This document shows, in pieces, positions 8,930-17,642 of a DNA stretch of 64,000 bases; position 1 is the first letter of the stretch; every line of letters starts with the position of its first letter. This DNA comes from Sphingorhabdus sp. Its GTDB lineage: Bacteria; Pseudomonadota; Alphaproteobacteria; Sphingomonadales; Sphingomonadaceae. The notes beneath the pieces are model-generated. The model was not told the DNA's origin. It saw only the letters and a list, made by a program, of their open reading frames with translations, and searched no databases. Both the position numbers and the translations under genes were made by a program. The stretch lies in contig JANQNO010000007.1 in the NCBI GenBank assembly GCA_028279555.1, forward strand, positions 124,001 through 188,000, read 5' to 3'.

Positions 8930-9715
8930 ATGACGCGCATAGCCAGTTTCAATATCAATGGCGTGAAGGCCCGGCTCCCCCGGCTGATCGAATGGCTTGA
9001 GGAAACCAAGCCGGACATCGCCTGCCTTCAGGAAATCAAGTCGCAGGATGCGGGCTTTCCGGCAGATGCCTTCGAGAGAATCGGTTATGGCGCTATCTGG
9101 CACGGCCAGAAGAGCTTCAATGGCGTTGCAATCCTGGCGCGCGATGCGCGGCCCGAAGAGGTAAGGCGCGGCCTACCGCATTTGGATGCAGAAGATGCTG
9201 AAGACGAGCAGGCCCGCTATCTGGAGGCGAATGTGCATGGGCTGCGCGTGGCAACGATATATTTGCCCAATGGCAACCCACAGCCCGGCTCGAAATTCGA
9301 CTATAAGCTCAAATGGATGAAAAGATTGCGCGCACATGCAGCGGCCATCTGGTCCGAAGAAGTACCTACGATATTGGCGGGCGACTATAATGTCATCCCC
9401 AGACCGAATGACATCTGGTCGGACAAGGCGATGCTCGATGACGCGTTGCGCCAGCCGGAAAGCTTGGCTGCCTATCGCCGGATGCTTGGCGATGGCTGGA
9501 CCGATGCGCTCGGCGTCCAGTATCCTGCAGGCGGCATCTGGACTTATTGGGATTTTCAGGCCGGTGCATGGCAACAGGATCATGGCTTTCGGATCGACCA
9601 TTTGCTGCTCAGCCCGCTGGCTGCCGACCGGCTTGTCAGCAGCGGTGTCGACAAGGAGCATCGCGGCCGCGAAAAGCCGAGCGACCATGCGCCGACATGG
9701 GTCGAGCTCAGCTAG
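8930..9715 (+). CDS. xth: Exodeoxyribonuclease III
   Basis: A 261-residue DNA-repair nuclease (AP endonuclease and 3' exonuclease). Family motifs are all present: SFNINGVKARL at the N-terminus, CLQEIKSQ with the metal-binding Glu, AGDYNVIPRPNDIW, GFRIDHLLLS, and KPSDHAPTW with the catalytic His. The stop overlaps the end of the convergent VOC gene by four bases. Confidence 0.96.
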   Translation: MTRIASFNINGVKARLPRLIEWLEETKPDIACLQEIKSQDAGFPADAFERIGYGAIWHGQKSFNGVAILARDARPEEVRRGLPHLDAEDAEDEQARYLEANVHGLRVATIYLPNGNPQPGSKFDYKLKWMKRLRAHAAAIWSEEVPTILAGDYNVIPRPNDIWSDKAMLDDALRQPESLAAYRRMLGDGWTDALGVQYPAGGIWTYWDFQAGAWQQDHGFRIDHLLLSPLAADRLVSSGVDKEHRGREKPSDHAPTWVELS

Positions 9716-10107
9716 TTGTAGCTGACCACCTCAAATTCGATTCCGTCAAAATCGTAAAAGTAAAAGCGCCGCCCGGGCTCATAATCATCATGGCCCCAGG
9801 GATCGAGACCAGCAGCCTTCACTTTCGCTTCCACCGCATCGAGATCATCGACAACGATCCCGACATGGTTGAGCGGACGGCCTTTTTTGAAATTGCTGTC
9901 AGCATAGTTGAGATCGGGGTTGGTGTAGATTGCGAGATAAGCATCATCGGTGCCGACATGGATGGTGTCGCCGCCCAGCGCCGAATGGCCCTTCCAGCGA
10001 ATGTGCCAGCCAAACAGATCGATAAAAAGCTGCGCCAGCCGCTCCGGGTCACGCACCGTGATATTGACATGTTCCAATGTGCCTTTGGGAGAAGATGCTT
10101 GTGCCAT
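9712..10107 (-). CDS. VOC (glyoxalase/dioxygenase superfamily) protein, likely SoxR target
   Basis: This 131-residue protein is built as two beta-alpha-beta-beta-beta units. Putative metal ligands are His in LEHVNITV, His in RPLNHVGIVV and Glu near the C-terminus in GIEFEVVSY. Substrate cannot be told from sequence; relatives include glyoxalases, thiol transferases and dioxygenases. The start has GGAAGGA upstream. The promoter region contains a SoxR box placed between -35 and -10 elements that point to this gene, so induction by redox-cycling compounds is likely. Confidence 0.88.
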   Translation of the reverse strand: MAQASSPKGTLEHVNITVRDPERLAQLFIDLFGWHIRWKGHSALGGDTIHVGTDDAYLAIYTNPDLNYADSNFKKGRPLNHVGIVVDDLDAVEAKVKAAGLDPWGHDDYEPGRRFYFYDFDGIEFEVVSYN

Positions 10108-10180
10108 AATCCTTCCTTTCCTTAACCTTTGCTGCGCGAAATCTGGCGGCTAACGCAACATTCTCTGATAGTGATTGCGA

Positions 10181-10211
10181 TTTCTAGAACCTCAAGCTAA
10201 GTTGAGATCAA
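10181..10211 (-). promoter_or_regulatory. SoxR-box promoter directed at the VOC gene
   Basis: On the minus strand: -35 TTGATC (10211-10206), a 19-bp spacer, -10 TAGAAA (10186-10181). The spacer contains CTCAACTTAGCTTGAGG, a near match to the E. coli soxS operator. The over-long 19-bp spacer is the hallmark of MerR/SoxR-controlled promoters. The rightward elements are poorer, so the VOC gene is the better-supported target, although soxR may be autoregulated. Confidence 0.8.
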
Positions 10212-10234
10212 GATATTTTTTCAGGAGCTTTCCG

Positions 10235-10711
10235 ATGCGGCTCAAGGCCAGCGATTTTCTGACAATCGGGGAGCTCTCCAAGCGCACCGGCCTCAGCGTT
10301 TCGGCGATCCGTTTTTACGAAGAAAAGGGCCTCGTCGATCCGATGCGCACAGGCGGGAACCAGCGGCGCTTTCTGCGCAGCGACATTCGCCGCCTGTCTT
10401 TTATCCTGATCGCCCAGCGACTCGGCCTGTCGATCCAGGAAATCGGTGCGGAACTGCGCCGGCTCCCGATGGGACGCACACCAACCCAGCGCGACTGGCG
10501 ACGGATCAGCGGGCGGCTGCGCCAGGAAATAGACGCGCAAATCGCCGCGCTTGAACAAACCCGGGAGAATCTGGACGGCTGCATCGGCTGCGGCTGTCTG
10601 AGCCTGAAGAAATGCGCGCTCTATAATCCGGATGACACAGCAGCACGCAAGGGTGCCGGACCGCGCTATACCATGGGCGACCGGGCCATCATTGCAGACC
10701 CGGCAGGATGA
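10235..10711 (+). CDS. soxR: Redox-sensing transcriptional activator SoxR
   Basis: A 158-residue MerR-family regulator. The N-terminal winged helix (LTIGELSKRTGLSVSAIRFYEEKGL) is followed by a coiled-coil helix and the [2Fe-2S] cluster motif C-x2-C-x-C-x5-C at Cys116, 119, 121 and 127 (CIGCGCLSLKKC). This motif defines SoxR, which responds to redox-active compounds. ATG 10235 was chosen because AGGAG lies eight bases upstream; the frame extends upstream without support. No soxS is seen, as expected outside enterics. The stop overlaps the next ATG (ATGA), making a soxR-hydrolase operon. Confidence 0.95.
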   Translation: MRLKASDFLTIGELSKRTGLSVSAIRFYEEKGLVDPMRTGGNQRRFLRSDIRRLSFILIAQRLGLSIQEIGAELRRLPMGRTPTQRDWRRISGRLRQEIDAQIAALEQTRENLDGCIGCGCLSLKKCALYNPDDTAARKGAGPRYTMGDRAIIADPAG

Positions 10712-11541
10712 AACGCATGATTGTCTGGATCGCGAGCTTTGCAGCGACTTTCTATTTTGCGACTCTGATCATTCTCTATCTGGGCCAGCGCAGCTTCATC
10801 TATTTGCCCGAAACAAGGTGGATAGAACCGGAGCAAGTGGGTGCCAGCGATTTTGAAACCGTCGAAATCGCCAGCGGTCAAACCCGGCTCAAGGCATGGT
10901 GGAAGGCCCCGCCTGCCAAAGGCGCGCCGGTTATCCTGCATTTTCATGGCAATGGCGGATCGGTGGCTGACCGCGCAGGCATTTACCGGCAGTTGACCGG
11001 CGGCCGCTATGGGATATTGGCAGCCGAATATCCCGGTTATGCGGGCAATGGCGGAGAATTGAGCGAAGATAGCTTTTTCGCGGCAGGGCAGAGCTATTAT
11101 GACTGGCTGAAAGCGCAGGGGTATGAAGCCAGCCAGATTATCATCGCCGGCCAGTCGCTCGGCACCGGCGTTGCCGTCAATCTCGCCAGCGAGAATGCAG
11201 CGGCAGGGCTTCTTCTCGAAGCGCCCTATAGCTCGATAGCCGATGTCGCAGCGCGCGCCGTTCCCTGGATCCCGGTACGCTGGTTGCTGAAAGACCAGTA
11301 TGACAGCCAGTCGCGGATCGCCCGGATCGATATGCCGCTGGCCTGGGTTCATGGCGACCGCGACAATGTGATCGATATGAGCTTTGGCCAGAAGCTATTC
11401 GATGCGGCCCGAAATCCCAAATGCGCGCATATCATCGAAGGTGCCGGGCACAATGATCTATGGAACCATGACATTGCCGCTTTTTTCCATTCGAATATCG
11501 AAAGCATGATGGCAGGCAAGGGCTGCGTCTCCAAAGGCTGA
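10708..11541 (+). CDS. Alpha/beta hydrolase, BEM46/ABHD13-like, membrane-anchored
   Basis: A 277-residue protein. Residues 4-25 form a hydrophobic anchor. The hydrolase core has HFHGNGGS (oxyanion region), the nucleophile motif GQSLGTG with Ser150, an acid in WVHGDRDNV, and the catalytic His in GAGHNDLW. Likely a serine esterase or lipase-type enzyme of the inner membrane. It is translationally coupled to soxR (ATGA overlap), so it may take part in the redox-stress response, which is inference. Confidence 0.88.
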   Translation: MKRMIVWIASFAATFYFATLIILYLGQRSFIYLPETRWIEPEQVGASDFETVEIASGQTRLKAWWKAPPAKGAPVILHFHGNGGSVADRAGIYRQLTGGRYGILAAEYPGYAGNGGELSEDSFFAAGQSYYDWLKAQGYEASQIIIAGQSLGTGVAVNLASENAAAGLLLEAPYSSIADVAARAVPWIPVRWLLKDQYDSQSRIARIDMPLAWVHGDRDNVIDMSFGQKLFDAARNPKCAHIIEGAGHNDLWNHDIAAFFHSNIESMMAGKGCVSKG

Positions 11542-11577
11542 TCGGAAAAATGTTAGAGCAGGGATTGATCTATTCCC

Positions 11578-11601
11578 TTATTTCTGTATTTTCAGAAATA
11601 A
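11578..11601. promoter_or_regulatory. Inverted-repeat operator upstream of the GbsR/MarR gene
   Basis: Perfect 9-bp arms TTATTTCTG and CAGAAATAA are separated by six bases, 16 bases before the ATG at 11618. The same architecture recurs at 12259-12282. Confidence 0.65.
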
Positions 11602-11617
11602 CGAAAGGTGATTCGCA

Positions 11618-12211
11618 ATGGGCATCGAAAAATATCCCGAAGCGATGGAGTTTATTCTCCACTGGGGCGAGATGGGCACACAGTGGGGTGCCAACCGTTC
11701 CATGTCGCAGGTGCATGCGCTGCTCTATCTTTCAGACCAGCCGCTTGATGCCGAGGCGATTTGCGAAGCGCTGGACCTCGCGCGCTCCAATGTTTCCAAT
11801 TCGCTCAAAGAGCTGATCGCCTATGGCATTGTAAAGCGCACCCATATTCCTGGCGACCGGCGCGACCATTTTATTGCCGAGACCGACCTGTGGGACATGT
11901 TCATGTCAATTTCCGCCGAGCGGAAGAAGCGAGAGATCGATCCAACCGTCGCCAAGCTGGCCGAGCTGAAAGAACGTATGGCAAGCAACAAGCAGCTGCC
12001 AGGCCATGTGCGCGAGCGCATAGGCCGGATGCATCAATTCATCGCTACGCTGACCAGCTGGTATGACGATGTCCGGCGGATCAACAAGAGCACCCTGGTT
12101 GCGCTGATGAAACTCGGCAGCAAGGTCGCCCGTTTTGTCCCCGGCAAAGGGAAAGCCGCAACGGCGGATACACCGGCAGGCGGCAAACCCCGCATCCGCC
12201 AACTCGATTAA
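11618..12211 (+). CDS. GbsR/MarR-family transcriptional regulator
   Basis: A 197-residue regulator. The winged helix-turn-helix occupies about residues 25-95 (MSQVHALLYLSDQPLDAEAI ... ARSNVSNSLKELIAYGIV ... PGDRRDHFIAE). A long C-terminal helical part and a basic tail follow. GbsR-type proteins often control osmolyte or membrane-stress genes. A perfect inverted repeat lies just upstream of its own start and a degenerate copy lies before the next gene, which suggests autoregulation and control of that membrane protein. Confidence 0.88.
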   Translation: MGIEKYPEAMEFILHWGEMGTQWGANRSMSQVHALLYLSDQPLDAEAICEALDLARSNVSNSLKELIAYGIVKRTHIPGDRRDHFIAETDLWDMFMSISAERKKREIDPTVAKLAELKERMASNKQLPGHVRERIGRMHQFIATLTSWYDDVRRINKSTLVALMKLGSKVARFVPGKGKAATADTPAGGKPRIRQLD

Positions 12212-12258
12212 GCGAAAGGAGATCATATGAAACCACAGGGCTTCCCTCATTTATCCCC

Positions 12259-12282
12259 TAATTTCACTTTCTACAGAAATAA
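12259..12282. promoter_or_regulatory. Second copy of the GbsR/MarR operator motif
   Basis: The right arm CAGAAATAA is identical to that at 11593-11601. The left arm TAATTTCAC matches TTATTTCTG at six of nine positions, again with a six-base spacer. It lies 36 bases before the 12318 gene. Confidence 0.5.
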
Positions 12283-12317
12283 CTGATTGAACCGTCCAAG
12301 ACAGAAAGGACAAAGAA

Positions 12318-12746
12318 ATGACCATTCTTGCTTATAGCCTCTATCTCTTCATCGCCGTTGGCATGACAATCTGGGTCGCCTGGACACTCAGTACAAATGG
12401 CAAAATCTATCTGATCCGCTGTTTTGGCCACGACGCCGAACTTGCGACCAGCGTCAATCATTTGTTGGTGGTCGGATTCTATCTCGTCAATCTTGGCTTC
12501 ATCGCACTAGCATTGAGCACGGCCGGCGAAGTCACCGACGCAGCTGGAATGATGCGCTTTCTTGGCTGGTATGTCGGCCTTGCCGTCCTCGTGCTGGGCG
12601 GTATGCATTTCTTCAACATGGGCGCGGTGACGCGGCATGGCAAAAAGGTCGCCGACTGGGTACATGACCGGTTGCCGGAACCCGCCGCCGAAGCAGAAGC
12701 GCCCCGCGAGCCCGCCAAGGTGCGGCGTGAAAGCCTGCTGCGATAG
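12318..12746 (+). CDS. Small multi-pass membrane protein, GbsR-linked
   Basis: A 142-residue protein with three predicted membrane helices (about residues 3-23, 45-67 and 80-100) and a basic, proline-rich cytoplasmic tail. AAGGA lies eight bases before the ATG. I do not recognise a named family. It shares an operator-like inverted repeat with the upstream regulator, so it is probably its main target. Possible roles include a transporter accessory or a membrane-stress protein, but nothing in the sequence decides. Confidence 0.75.
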   Translation: MTILAYSLYLFIAVGMTIWVAWTLSTNGKIYLIRCFGHDAELATSVNHLLVVGFYLVNLGFIALALSTAGEVTDAAGMMRFLGWYVGLAVLVLGGMHFFNMGAVTRHGKKVADWVHDRLPEPAAEAEAPREPAKVRRESLLR

Positions 12747-12802
12747 TAGGGATACGGCGATGGCTCCTCCCGTTGGAGCCGTCGCCGGCCATTGGTTGAT
12801 CG

Positions 12803-13264
12803 ATGATGAAGACTGTTCACGCTCCTTACTCTTGGCGAACGGACCCGACCATTCCAGCCTTTGAAGACAATGGGCTGATTGCTGTAATGGATGCGCATTG
12901 CGCTCTTTGTGCTTTGGGTGCGAGGTGGATTGCCCGAAATGACAGCGACCGGAAATTTCAGATCATTCCTCTTCAATCAAAACGCGGCAAAGCGCTGATG
13001 CGGCATTTTGGCATGGAGCCCAATGATCCGATGAGCTGGCTATATCTCGAAGATGGTCAGGCATATAGCTCCCTAGATGCAATAATCAGAACAGGCAAAA
13101 AGCTGGGTGGTATTTGGCGGTTTTTGGCACTGTTGCAGCCGTTGCCCAAGCCCTTTCGGGACTGGCTGTATGGTTTTGTTGCACGCAACCGTTATCGATG
13201 GTTTGGCCGTGCAGATTTGTGCGCGCTGCCCGACCCGGAAGTCCAGCGAAGGTTATTGCTGTGA
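12803..13264 (+). CDS. DCC-family (DUF393) thiol-disulfide oxidoreductase-like protein
   Basis: This 153-residue protein has the family signature MDAHCALC (Cys33-x2-Cys36), followed by IPLQS and LYLEDGQAYSSLDAI. The C-terminal WLYGFVARNRYRWFGR segment is also typical. DCC proteins have a thioredoxin-like fold and are presumed redox enzymes, without a known physiological substrate. The stop overlaps the GTG start of the next gene (GTGA), so the two are translationally coupled. Confidence 0.9.
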   Translation: MMKTVHAPYSWRTDPTIPAFEDNGLIAVMDAHCALCALGARWIARNDSDRKFQIIPLQSKRGKALMRHFGMEPNDPMSWLYLEDGQAYSSLDAIIRTGKKLGGIWRFLALLQPLPKPFRDWLYGFVARNRYRWFGRADLCALPDPEVQRRLLL

Positions 13265-14922
13265 AGATCTTGATTCTGGGCGGCTATGGAAGCTTCGGCG
13301 GCAGGCTTGCCGAACTCTTGCTCGACATGGCCGGCCTGGAAATGCTCATCGCTGGACGATCATTCGATAACGCTGAAATGTTCTGCAACGCTCACACGGG
13401 GAAAGCCCTGCTGCGCCCTCTGCGGGTGGATAGGGCAGATATCGGCATGGCCCTGGAGCAAGAAAAGCCGGATTTGCTGGTCGACGCATCGGGGCCATTT
13501 CAATCCTATGGCCACCGGCCATATGCCGCCGCACAAGCATGTATCGCGCAACATGTCGATTATCTGGATCTGGCAGATTCGGCAGACTTTGTAGCTGGAT
13601 TCAAAATGCTGGACCCTGCTGCCAAGGCCTCCGATATCTTCGCTCTCAGCGGTGTGAGCAGTTTCCCCGTGCTCACCGCTGCAGTGCTGAGAGAAGTTAC
13701 GAATGACATGACCGTCAAAAATGTCACCGGCGGTATCGCACCCTCGCCCTATGCCGGCGTTGGACCGAATGTCATGCGCGCAGTGATGAGTTATGCAGGG
13801 TCGCCAGTGCCCCTTGTGCGAAATGGCGAGCCTTCCGTTGGCACGGGCCTCGCCGAAAGCATACGCTATACCATCGCGCCGCCAGGCCACCTGCCGCTCA
13901 GGAATATCCGTTTCTCGCTTGTTGATGTGCCGGATCTGCAGCTGCTGCCGCCCGCATATCCGGGATTGCTCGACATTTGGATGGGTGCAGGGCCTGTCCC
14001 CGAATATCTGCATCGGACCCTGAATTTGCTGGCAAAGACGAGAGCAAAGCTTGGCTTGTCAGCCATGACGCCGCTCGCGCCGTTGTTCTATAGAGTGCTC
14101 AATCGGCTGCGATATGGCGAACATCGCGGCGGGATGTTTATTGAAGCCAAGGGCGAAGTGACCGGTCAAAGCACTGAACGATCATGGCATCTTATCGCCG
14201 AAGGAGATGATGGCCCCTATATCCCGTCGATGGCCTGCGAGATCATTATTCGCAAGCTTATGGCCGGAACGCGTCCCATGCCCGGTGCGAGAGCAGCGAC
14301 AAACGAGATCTCGCTTGGTGACTATGAGAATATTTTTGAGAAGCGGGCGGTTTTCACAGGCTGGCGCGACGAAGACCGGATGGCTCAAAAGTCATTGTAT
14401 GAGCAGCTGCTCGGAAACGCGTATGAAAAGCTGCCGCGAGCCGTTCGGCAACTGCATGGCAGCCGCAAGCGGCGGCGCTGGTCAGGGCGGGCAAAAGTGA
14501 TCAGGGGGCGTAATCCGCTCGGAGTCCTTGTGGCATGGCTGATCGGCTTTCCACCACCCTCGGACGATGTCGATGTCGATGTCTCTTTTACACCCGATAC
14601 CGAAGGGGAATTTTGGGAGCGCAATTTTGGGGGCCGACGCTTTGGCAGCTATCAAATTGCAGGGAAGGGCAAGGATGACAGATTGCTGGTGGAGAGATTT
14701 GGTCCAATATCAGTGGCCTTGGCGCTGGTGGTTCAGCAGGATCGTCTCCTGGTGATACCGCGCAACTGGCGGATCGGCCCTATACCGTTACCCCGTGCAC
14801 TTTTGCCGTTTGGAGAAACATACGAATCGGAACAGGATGGCCGTTTCCATTTCAATGTCTCGATCAGCGCACCGATCATCGGACTTGTTGCCGAATATCG
14901 CGGCTGGCTGTCCCCTGCCTAA
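13261..14922 (+). CDS. Saccharopine dehydrogenase-like oxidoreductase with C-terminal DUF4166 domain
   Basis: A 553-residue protein. The GTG at 13261 begins the Rossmann fold at once (VKILILGGYGSFGGRLAELL, glycine-rich NAD(P) loop). This start fits better than the longer frame, which overlaps the DCC gene. The N-terminal half resembles saccharopine dehydrogenase; about residues 390-550 form a DUF4166 domain ending in a membrane-proximal tail. True lysine metabolism is unlikely; relatives act on lipids or are uncharacterised. The DCC gene immediately upstream overlaps it by four bases, which suggests a joint redox function. Confidence 0.86.
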   Translation: MKILILGGYGSFGGRLAELLLDMAGLEMLIAGRSFDNAEMFCNAHTGKALLRPLRVDRADIGMALEQEKPDLLVDASGPFQSYGHRPYAAAQACIAQHVDYLDLADSADFVAGFKMLDPAAKASDIFALSGVSSFPVLTAAVLREVTNDMTVKNVTGGIAPSPYAGVGPNVMRAVMSYAGSPVPLVRNGEPSVGTGLAESIRYTIAPPGHLPLRNIRFSLVDVPDLQLLPPAYPGLLDIWMGAGPVPEYLHRTLNLLAKTRAKLGLSAMTPLAPLFYRVLNRLRYGEHRGGMFIEAKGEVTGQSTERSWHLIAEGDDGPYIPSMACEIIIRKLMAGTRPMPGARAATNEISLGDYENIFEKRAVFTGWRDEDRMAQKSLYEQLLGNAYEKLPRAVRQLHGSRKRRRWSGRAKVIRGRNPLGVLVAWLIGFPPPSDDVDVDVSFTPDTEGEFWERNFGGRRFGSYQIAGKGKDDRLLVERFGPISVALALVVQQDRLLVIPRNWRIGPIPLPRALLPFGETYESEQDGRFHFNVSISAPIIGLVAEYRGWLSPA

Positions 14923-14933
14923 CATGTCAGTCG

Positions 14934-16091
14934 CTAGAGTGCTTTCTGGTAAATCCGGTAGACCTTGTTGACCTTTCCGCCCACGGCTTCGCCCACCGAG
15001 CGCATGGGCCCGTTGGAGGACAGCACCCAGCCGAATTCGCCGCGCGTCGCGCCATAATTGGCGCAGATATCGCGCCTGATATATTCGATCAGCATCATGG
15101 CAAGCTGGCTCGCCAGCCTGCTGCCCTGATATTTCTGCACCACGCCCATCAGTGGCACCCGGCCTGTCCGGCAAACCGGATTTCTGAGCCACCAGAGCAG
15201 CTTCGCCCAGTTGAAAGGCCAGAGCGATCCGCCATAATCCGCCAGCTTCTCATTCATATCCGGTATCGTCATCATGAAAGCCGCAGGCTCGCCATCGACC
15301 TCGGCAATCTTGATCAGGTCTTCACGGACAATGGGCTTCAACTTCTTGCCAGCATAGGCAATCTCGCTGTCGGTGAAGGGAACAAAGCCCCAATTGTCCG
15401 ACCAGGCATTGTTGAGGATCGACATGATCAGCGCGGCCTCTTCATCGAAACGCTTCTTGTCGACATTGCGGATGCGGATGCGGGATGATTTGTCGCCCAT
15501 GGCGACAAGCCGGTTGACCAGCTCGGGAAATCCATCGGAAATCTCGAGGGCATAGGTCCACAGATCTTCCGCCTTGGCATGCCCGGCAGCTTCCACCCAG
15601 GCCCCATATTCCGCTGCATGATATCCCATCATCACCGTTGGGGGGTGGTCATGCCCCTCGATCAGCAGGCCGGGCTCGTCCCACATGGAAAGGCTGACCG
15701 GGCCGACAATTCTGGTCATGCCCTTGGCGCGCATTGCCTCTTCAGCGGCATCAAACAAAGCGCGCGCAACATTTTCATCTTCCGCCTCGAACATACCCCA
15801 AAAGCCGGTGCCGGGCCCGAAACCCTGCTCTGCCGGCTGCGCAAGCGCAAGATCATCGATATGGGCTGAAATCCGCCCCACAACCCGGCCTGCACGCTCC
15901 GCCAGAAACAGCTCCGCCGAGCCATGTTCGAACCATGGGTTCTTTCCAGGGTCAATGAGGCCATAAACTTCATCCTTGAGCGGCGGTATCCAATTGGGGT
16001 TATCCGCATAGATCCGGTAGGGAAGCTCCACGAAAAGCTTCTTGTTGGCGGCTCCCGACACTGGCCGGATAATGATCTCATCGTCATGCAT
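14934..16091 (-). CDS. GNAT-fold acyltransferase, candidate bacterial ceramide synthase
   Basis: A 385-residue protein of the large GNAT-like family beginning with PYRIYADNPNWIPPL...DPGKNPWFEHG and ELFLAERAGRVVGRISA. A second GNAT half has GVVQKYQGSRLASQL (acyl-CoA binding loop) and GEFGWVLSSNGPMRS. As I recall, bacterial ceramide synthase of Caulobacter (bCerS) is a GNAT-fold protein in a sphingolipid locus, and this gene is about 8 kb from spt-acp-cerR. It is the last gene of the lptF-lptG-flippase operon, 12 bases after the flippase. The broad family also occurs in bacteria without sphingolipids, so the specific role is inference. Confidence 0.85.
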   Translation of the reverse strand: MHDDEIIIRPVSGAANKKLFVELPYRIYADNPNWIPPLKDEVYGLIDPGKNPWFEHGSAELFLAERAGRVVGRISAHIDDLALAQPAEQGFGPGTGFWGMFEAEDENVARALFDAAEEAMRAKGMTRIVGPVSLSMWDEPGLLIEGHDHPPTVMMGYHAAEYGAWVEAAGHAKAEDLWTYALEISDGFPELVNRLVAMGDKSSRIRIRNVDKKRFDEEAALIMSILNNAWSDNWGFVPFTDSEIAYAGKKLKPIVREDLIKIAEVDGEPAAFMMTIPDMNEKLADYGGSLWPFNWAKLLWWLRNPVCRTGRVPLMGVVQKYQGSRLASQLAMMLIEYIRRDICANYGATRGEFGWVLSSNGPMRSVGEAVGGKVNKVYRIYQKAL

Positions 16092-16103
16092 TGCCGCTCA
16101 ATC

Positions 16104-17642
16104 CTATAGTCTCAGCCATTTGGCAAGACCGCCCAATGCCTCCTTGTCTTCGGCAAGCATGCCAAAATGAAGCACCAGCCACAGCAGCGGCCAAAAGAGC
16201 AAAAGCAGGCCAATCGCCCGGACGGGCGCGCCATGGGGAGCCAGCAGAACCCCCGCCAGCCACATGGCAAGGCAGAACAGCAAGGCAGCAGCAGTCGCCC
16301 GCCAAAAGCCTTTCCCAAACGGCGAGAGATCATCGCTGATCTGCAACTCCACTGCCGCTGCCCAGGCGGTAACGACAACGCCGACAGCCACGGCAATGGC
16401 CATGCCGGTAACCCCGAACTCCGGGACCAGCCAGATGGCGAGAATTACCCAAATCACCAAGCCCAGCAGGCTATTGAGCAGAGGCAAGATGCGGTGGCCG
16501 ATCATCTCCACGATAGGCGTCGCCGGCCCGATCACCGCTTCCCCGGCGCGGGCAACCAGCAGCAGAATCAGAATAGGAAGGGCGGCCTCGGACCCCGGTG
16601 CAAAGCCGGAGAGAATGTCACTCGCGACCAGAATCATGAAACCGGCAATCGGCACCGCCAGGAGCAGCGACATATGCGTTGCAAAGCTATAGAGCGGCGC
16701 AACGCCGGTCCTGTCGGCCGCCCCCTGCGCAGATGACAACGGGGCCAATACGTAAAGGAATGACTGGCGCACAATGAGCGGGATCGAGGCGACCTTGCGG
16801 GAGATACCGTAAAGCCCGGCAGCCGTCGCACCGGCAGCGCCCGCCATCATGACGTTGAGCAAAATCGGAGGAAGATCATTAAAGGCCCGACGCGCCAGCG
16901 CCGGAGGAAGCAGGGCCAGTCCGCTGGCCAGCAGATTGCGCCTCAGCGCAGGCCTGGGCGGCGCGGCAAACACCAGCCGCAGATCATAATAGCGGTTCAG
17001 CAGTCGTAGCGCGAGAATGGCTGTCAGGAGCAGTGAGAGCAAATGCCCGAGAAGCAGGCCTTCCAGCCCAAACCCGGCGAGATACAGCAAGGTCACAAAT
17101 CCGAGCCGCGCCACCTGCTCCCAAAAAATGCGCAGCCGAATCTCCGGGCCAAAGGCCCGTTTAGCCCGCGCCGCAGCGGTCGCCGTCTCGACGAAAATCC
17201 ACAGCGGAAGCGTTGGAGCAAAAAGCATGATCGCCCGCGGCAAATTTTCAGCATTTTCGGGATCGGAGGAGATGAATCCGGCGAGCGGCTGAGCAAAGGC
17301 CATGAGCAAAAGCGCAGCCAACACGCCAAGACCAGTGGAAACCAGCAACGCGACGCGCAGCGCATAATGCTGCGCCTCACGCTCTTTTTCGGCTGGAATG
17401 ATCCGCTGAAGCGCCTGCCCCATGGCGAGATCAAGCAGATTCGCGAGAATGTTAACCGCGGCCCAAAGCACAATATACAAGCCGTAGCTGGTGAGGCCGA
17501 ACATCCATGTATATGCGGGCTGCGCGACGATTTCGATCAGTGCACCGAGCCGCGAAAGGCCGGCAAGTCCCGCTCCTTTCGCGACATCTGACCGGCTTAC
17601 CGCAGGGGCCGTGCCAGCGGCATCATCGCCCCACTGGGTCAT
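16104..17642 (-). CDS. Polysaccharide/lipid flippase (Wzx/MATE-like)
   Basis: A 512-residue integral membrane protein with about 12-14 hydrophobic helices. The N-terminus (SDVAKGAGLAGLSRLGALIE) is typical of polysaccharide-biosynthesis flippases of the MOP superfamily. These move lipid-linked sugars or lipids across the inner membrane. ATG 17642 was chosen because it overlaps the lptG stop (ATGA); the longer frame would run 60 bases into lptG. Its place between lptG and an acyltransferase suggests it moves an envelope glycolipid precursor. Confidence 0.87.
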   Translation of the reverse strand: MTQWGDDAAGTAPAVSRSDVAKGAGLAGLSRLGALIEIVAQPAYTWMFGLTSYGLYIVLWAAVNILANLLDLAMGQALQRIIPAEKEREAQHYALRVALLVSTGLGVLAALLLMAFAQPLAGFISSDPENAENLPRAIMLFAPTLPLWIFVETATAAARAKRAFGPEIRLRIFWEQVARLGFVTLLYLAGFGLEGLLLGHLLSLLLTAILALRLLNRYYDLRLVFAAPPRPALRRNLLASGLALLPPALARRAFNDLPPILLNVMMAGAAGATAAGLYGISRKVASIPLIVRQSFLYVLAPLSSAQGAADRTGVAPLYSFATHMSLLLAVPIAGFMILVASDILSGFAPGSEAALPILILLLVARAGEAVIGPATPIVEMIGHRILPLLNSLLGLVIWVILAIWLVPEFGVTGMAIAVAVGVVVTAWAAAVELQISDDLSPFGKGFWRATAAALLFCLAMWLAGVLLAPHGAPVRAIGLLLLFWPLLWLVLHFGMLAEDKEALGGLAKWLRL

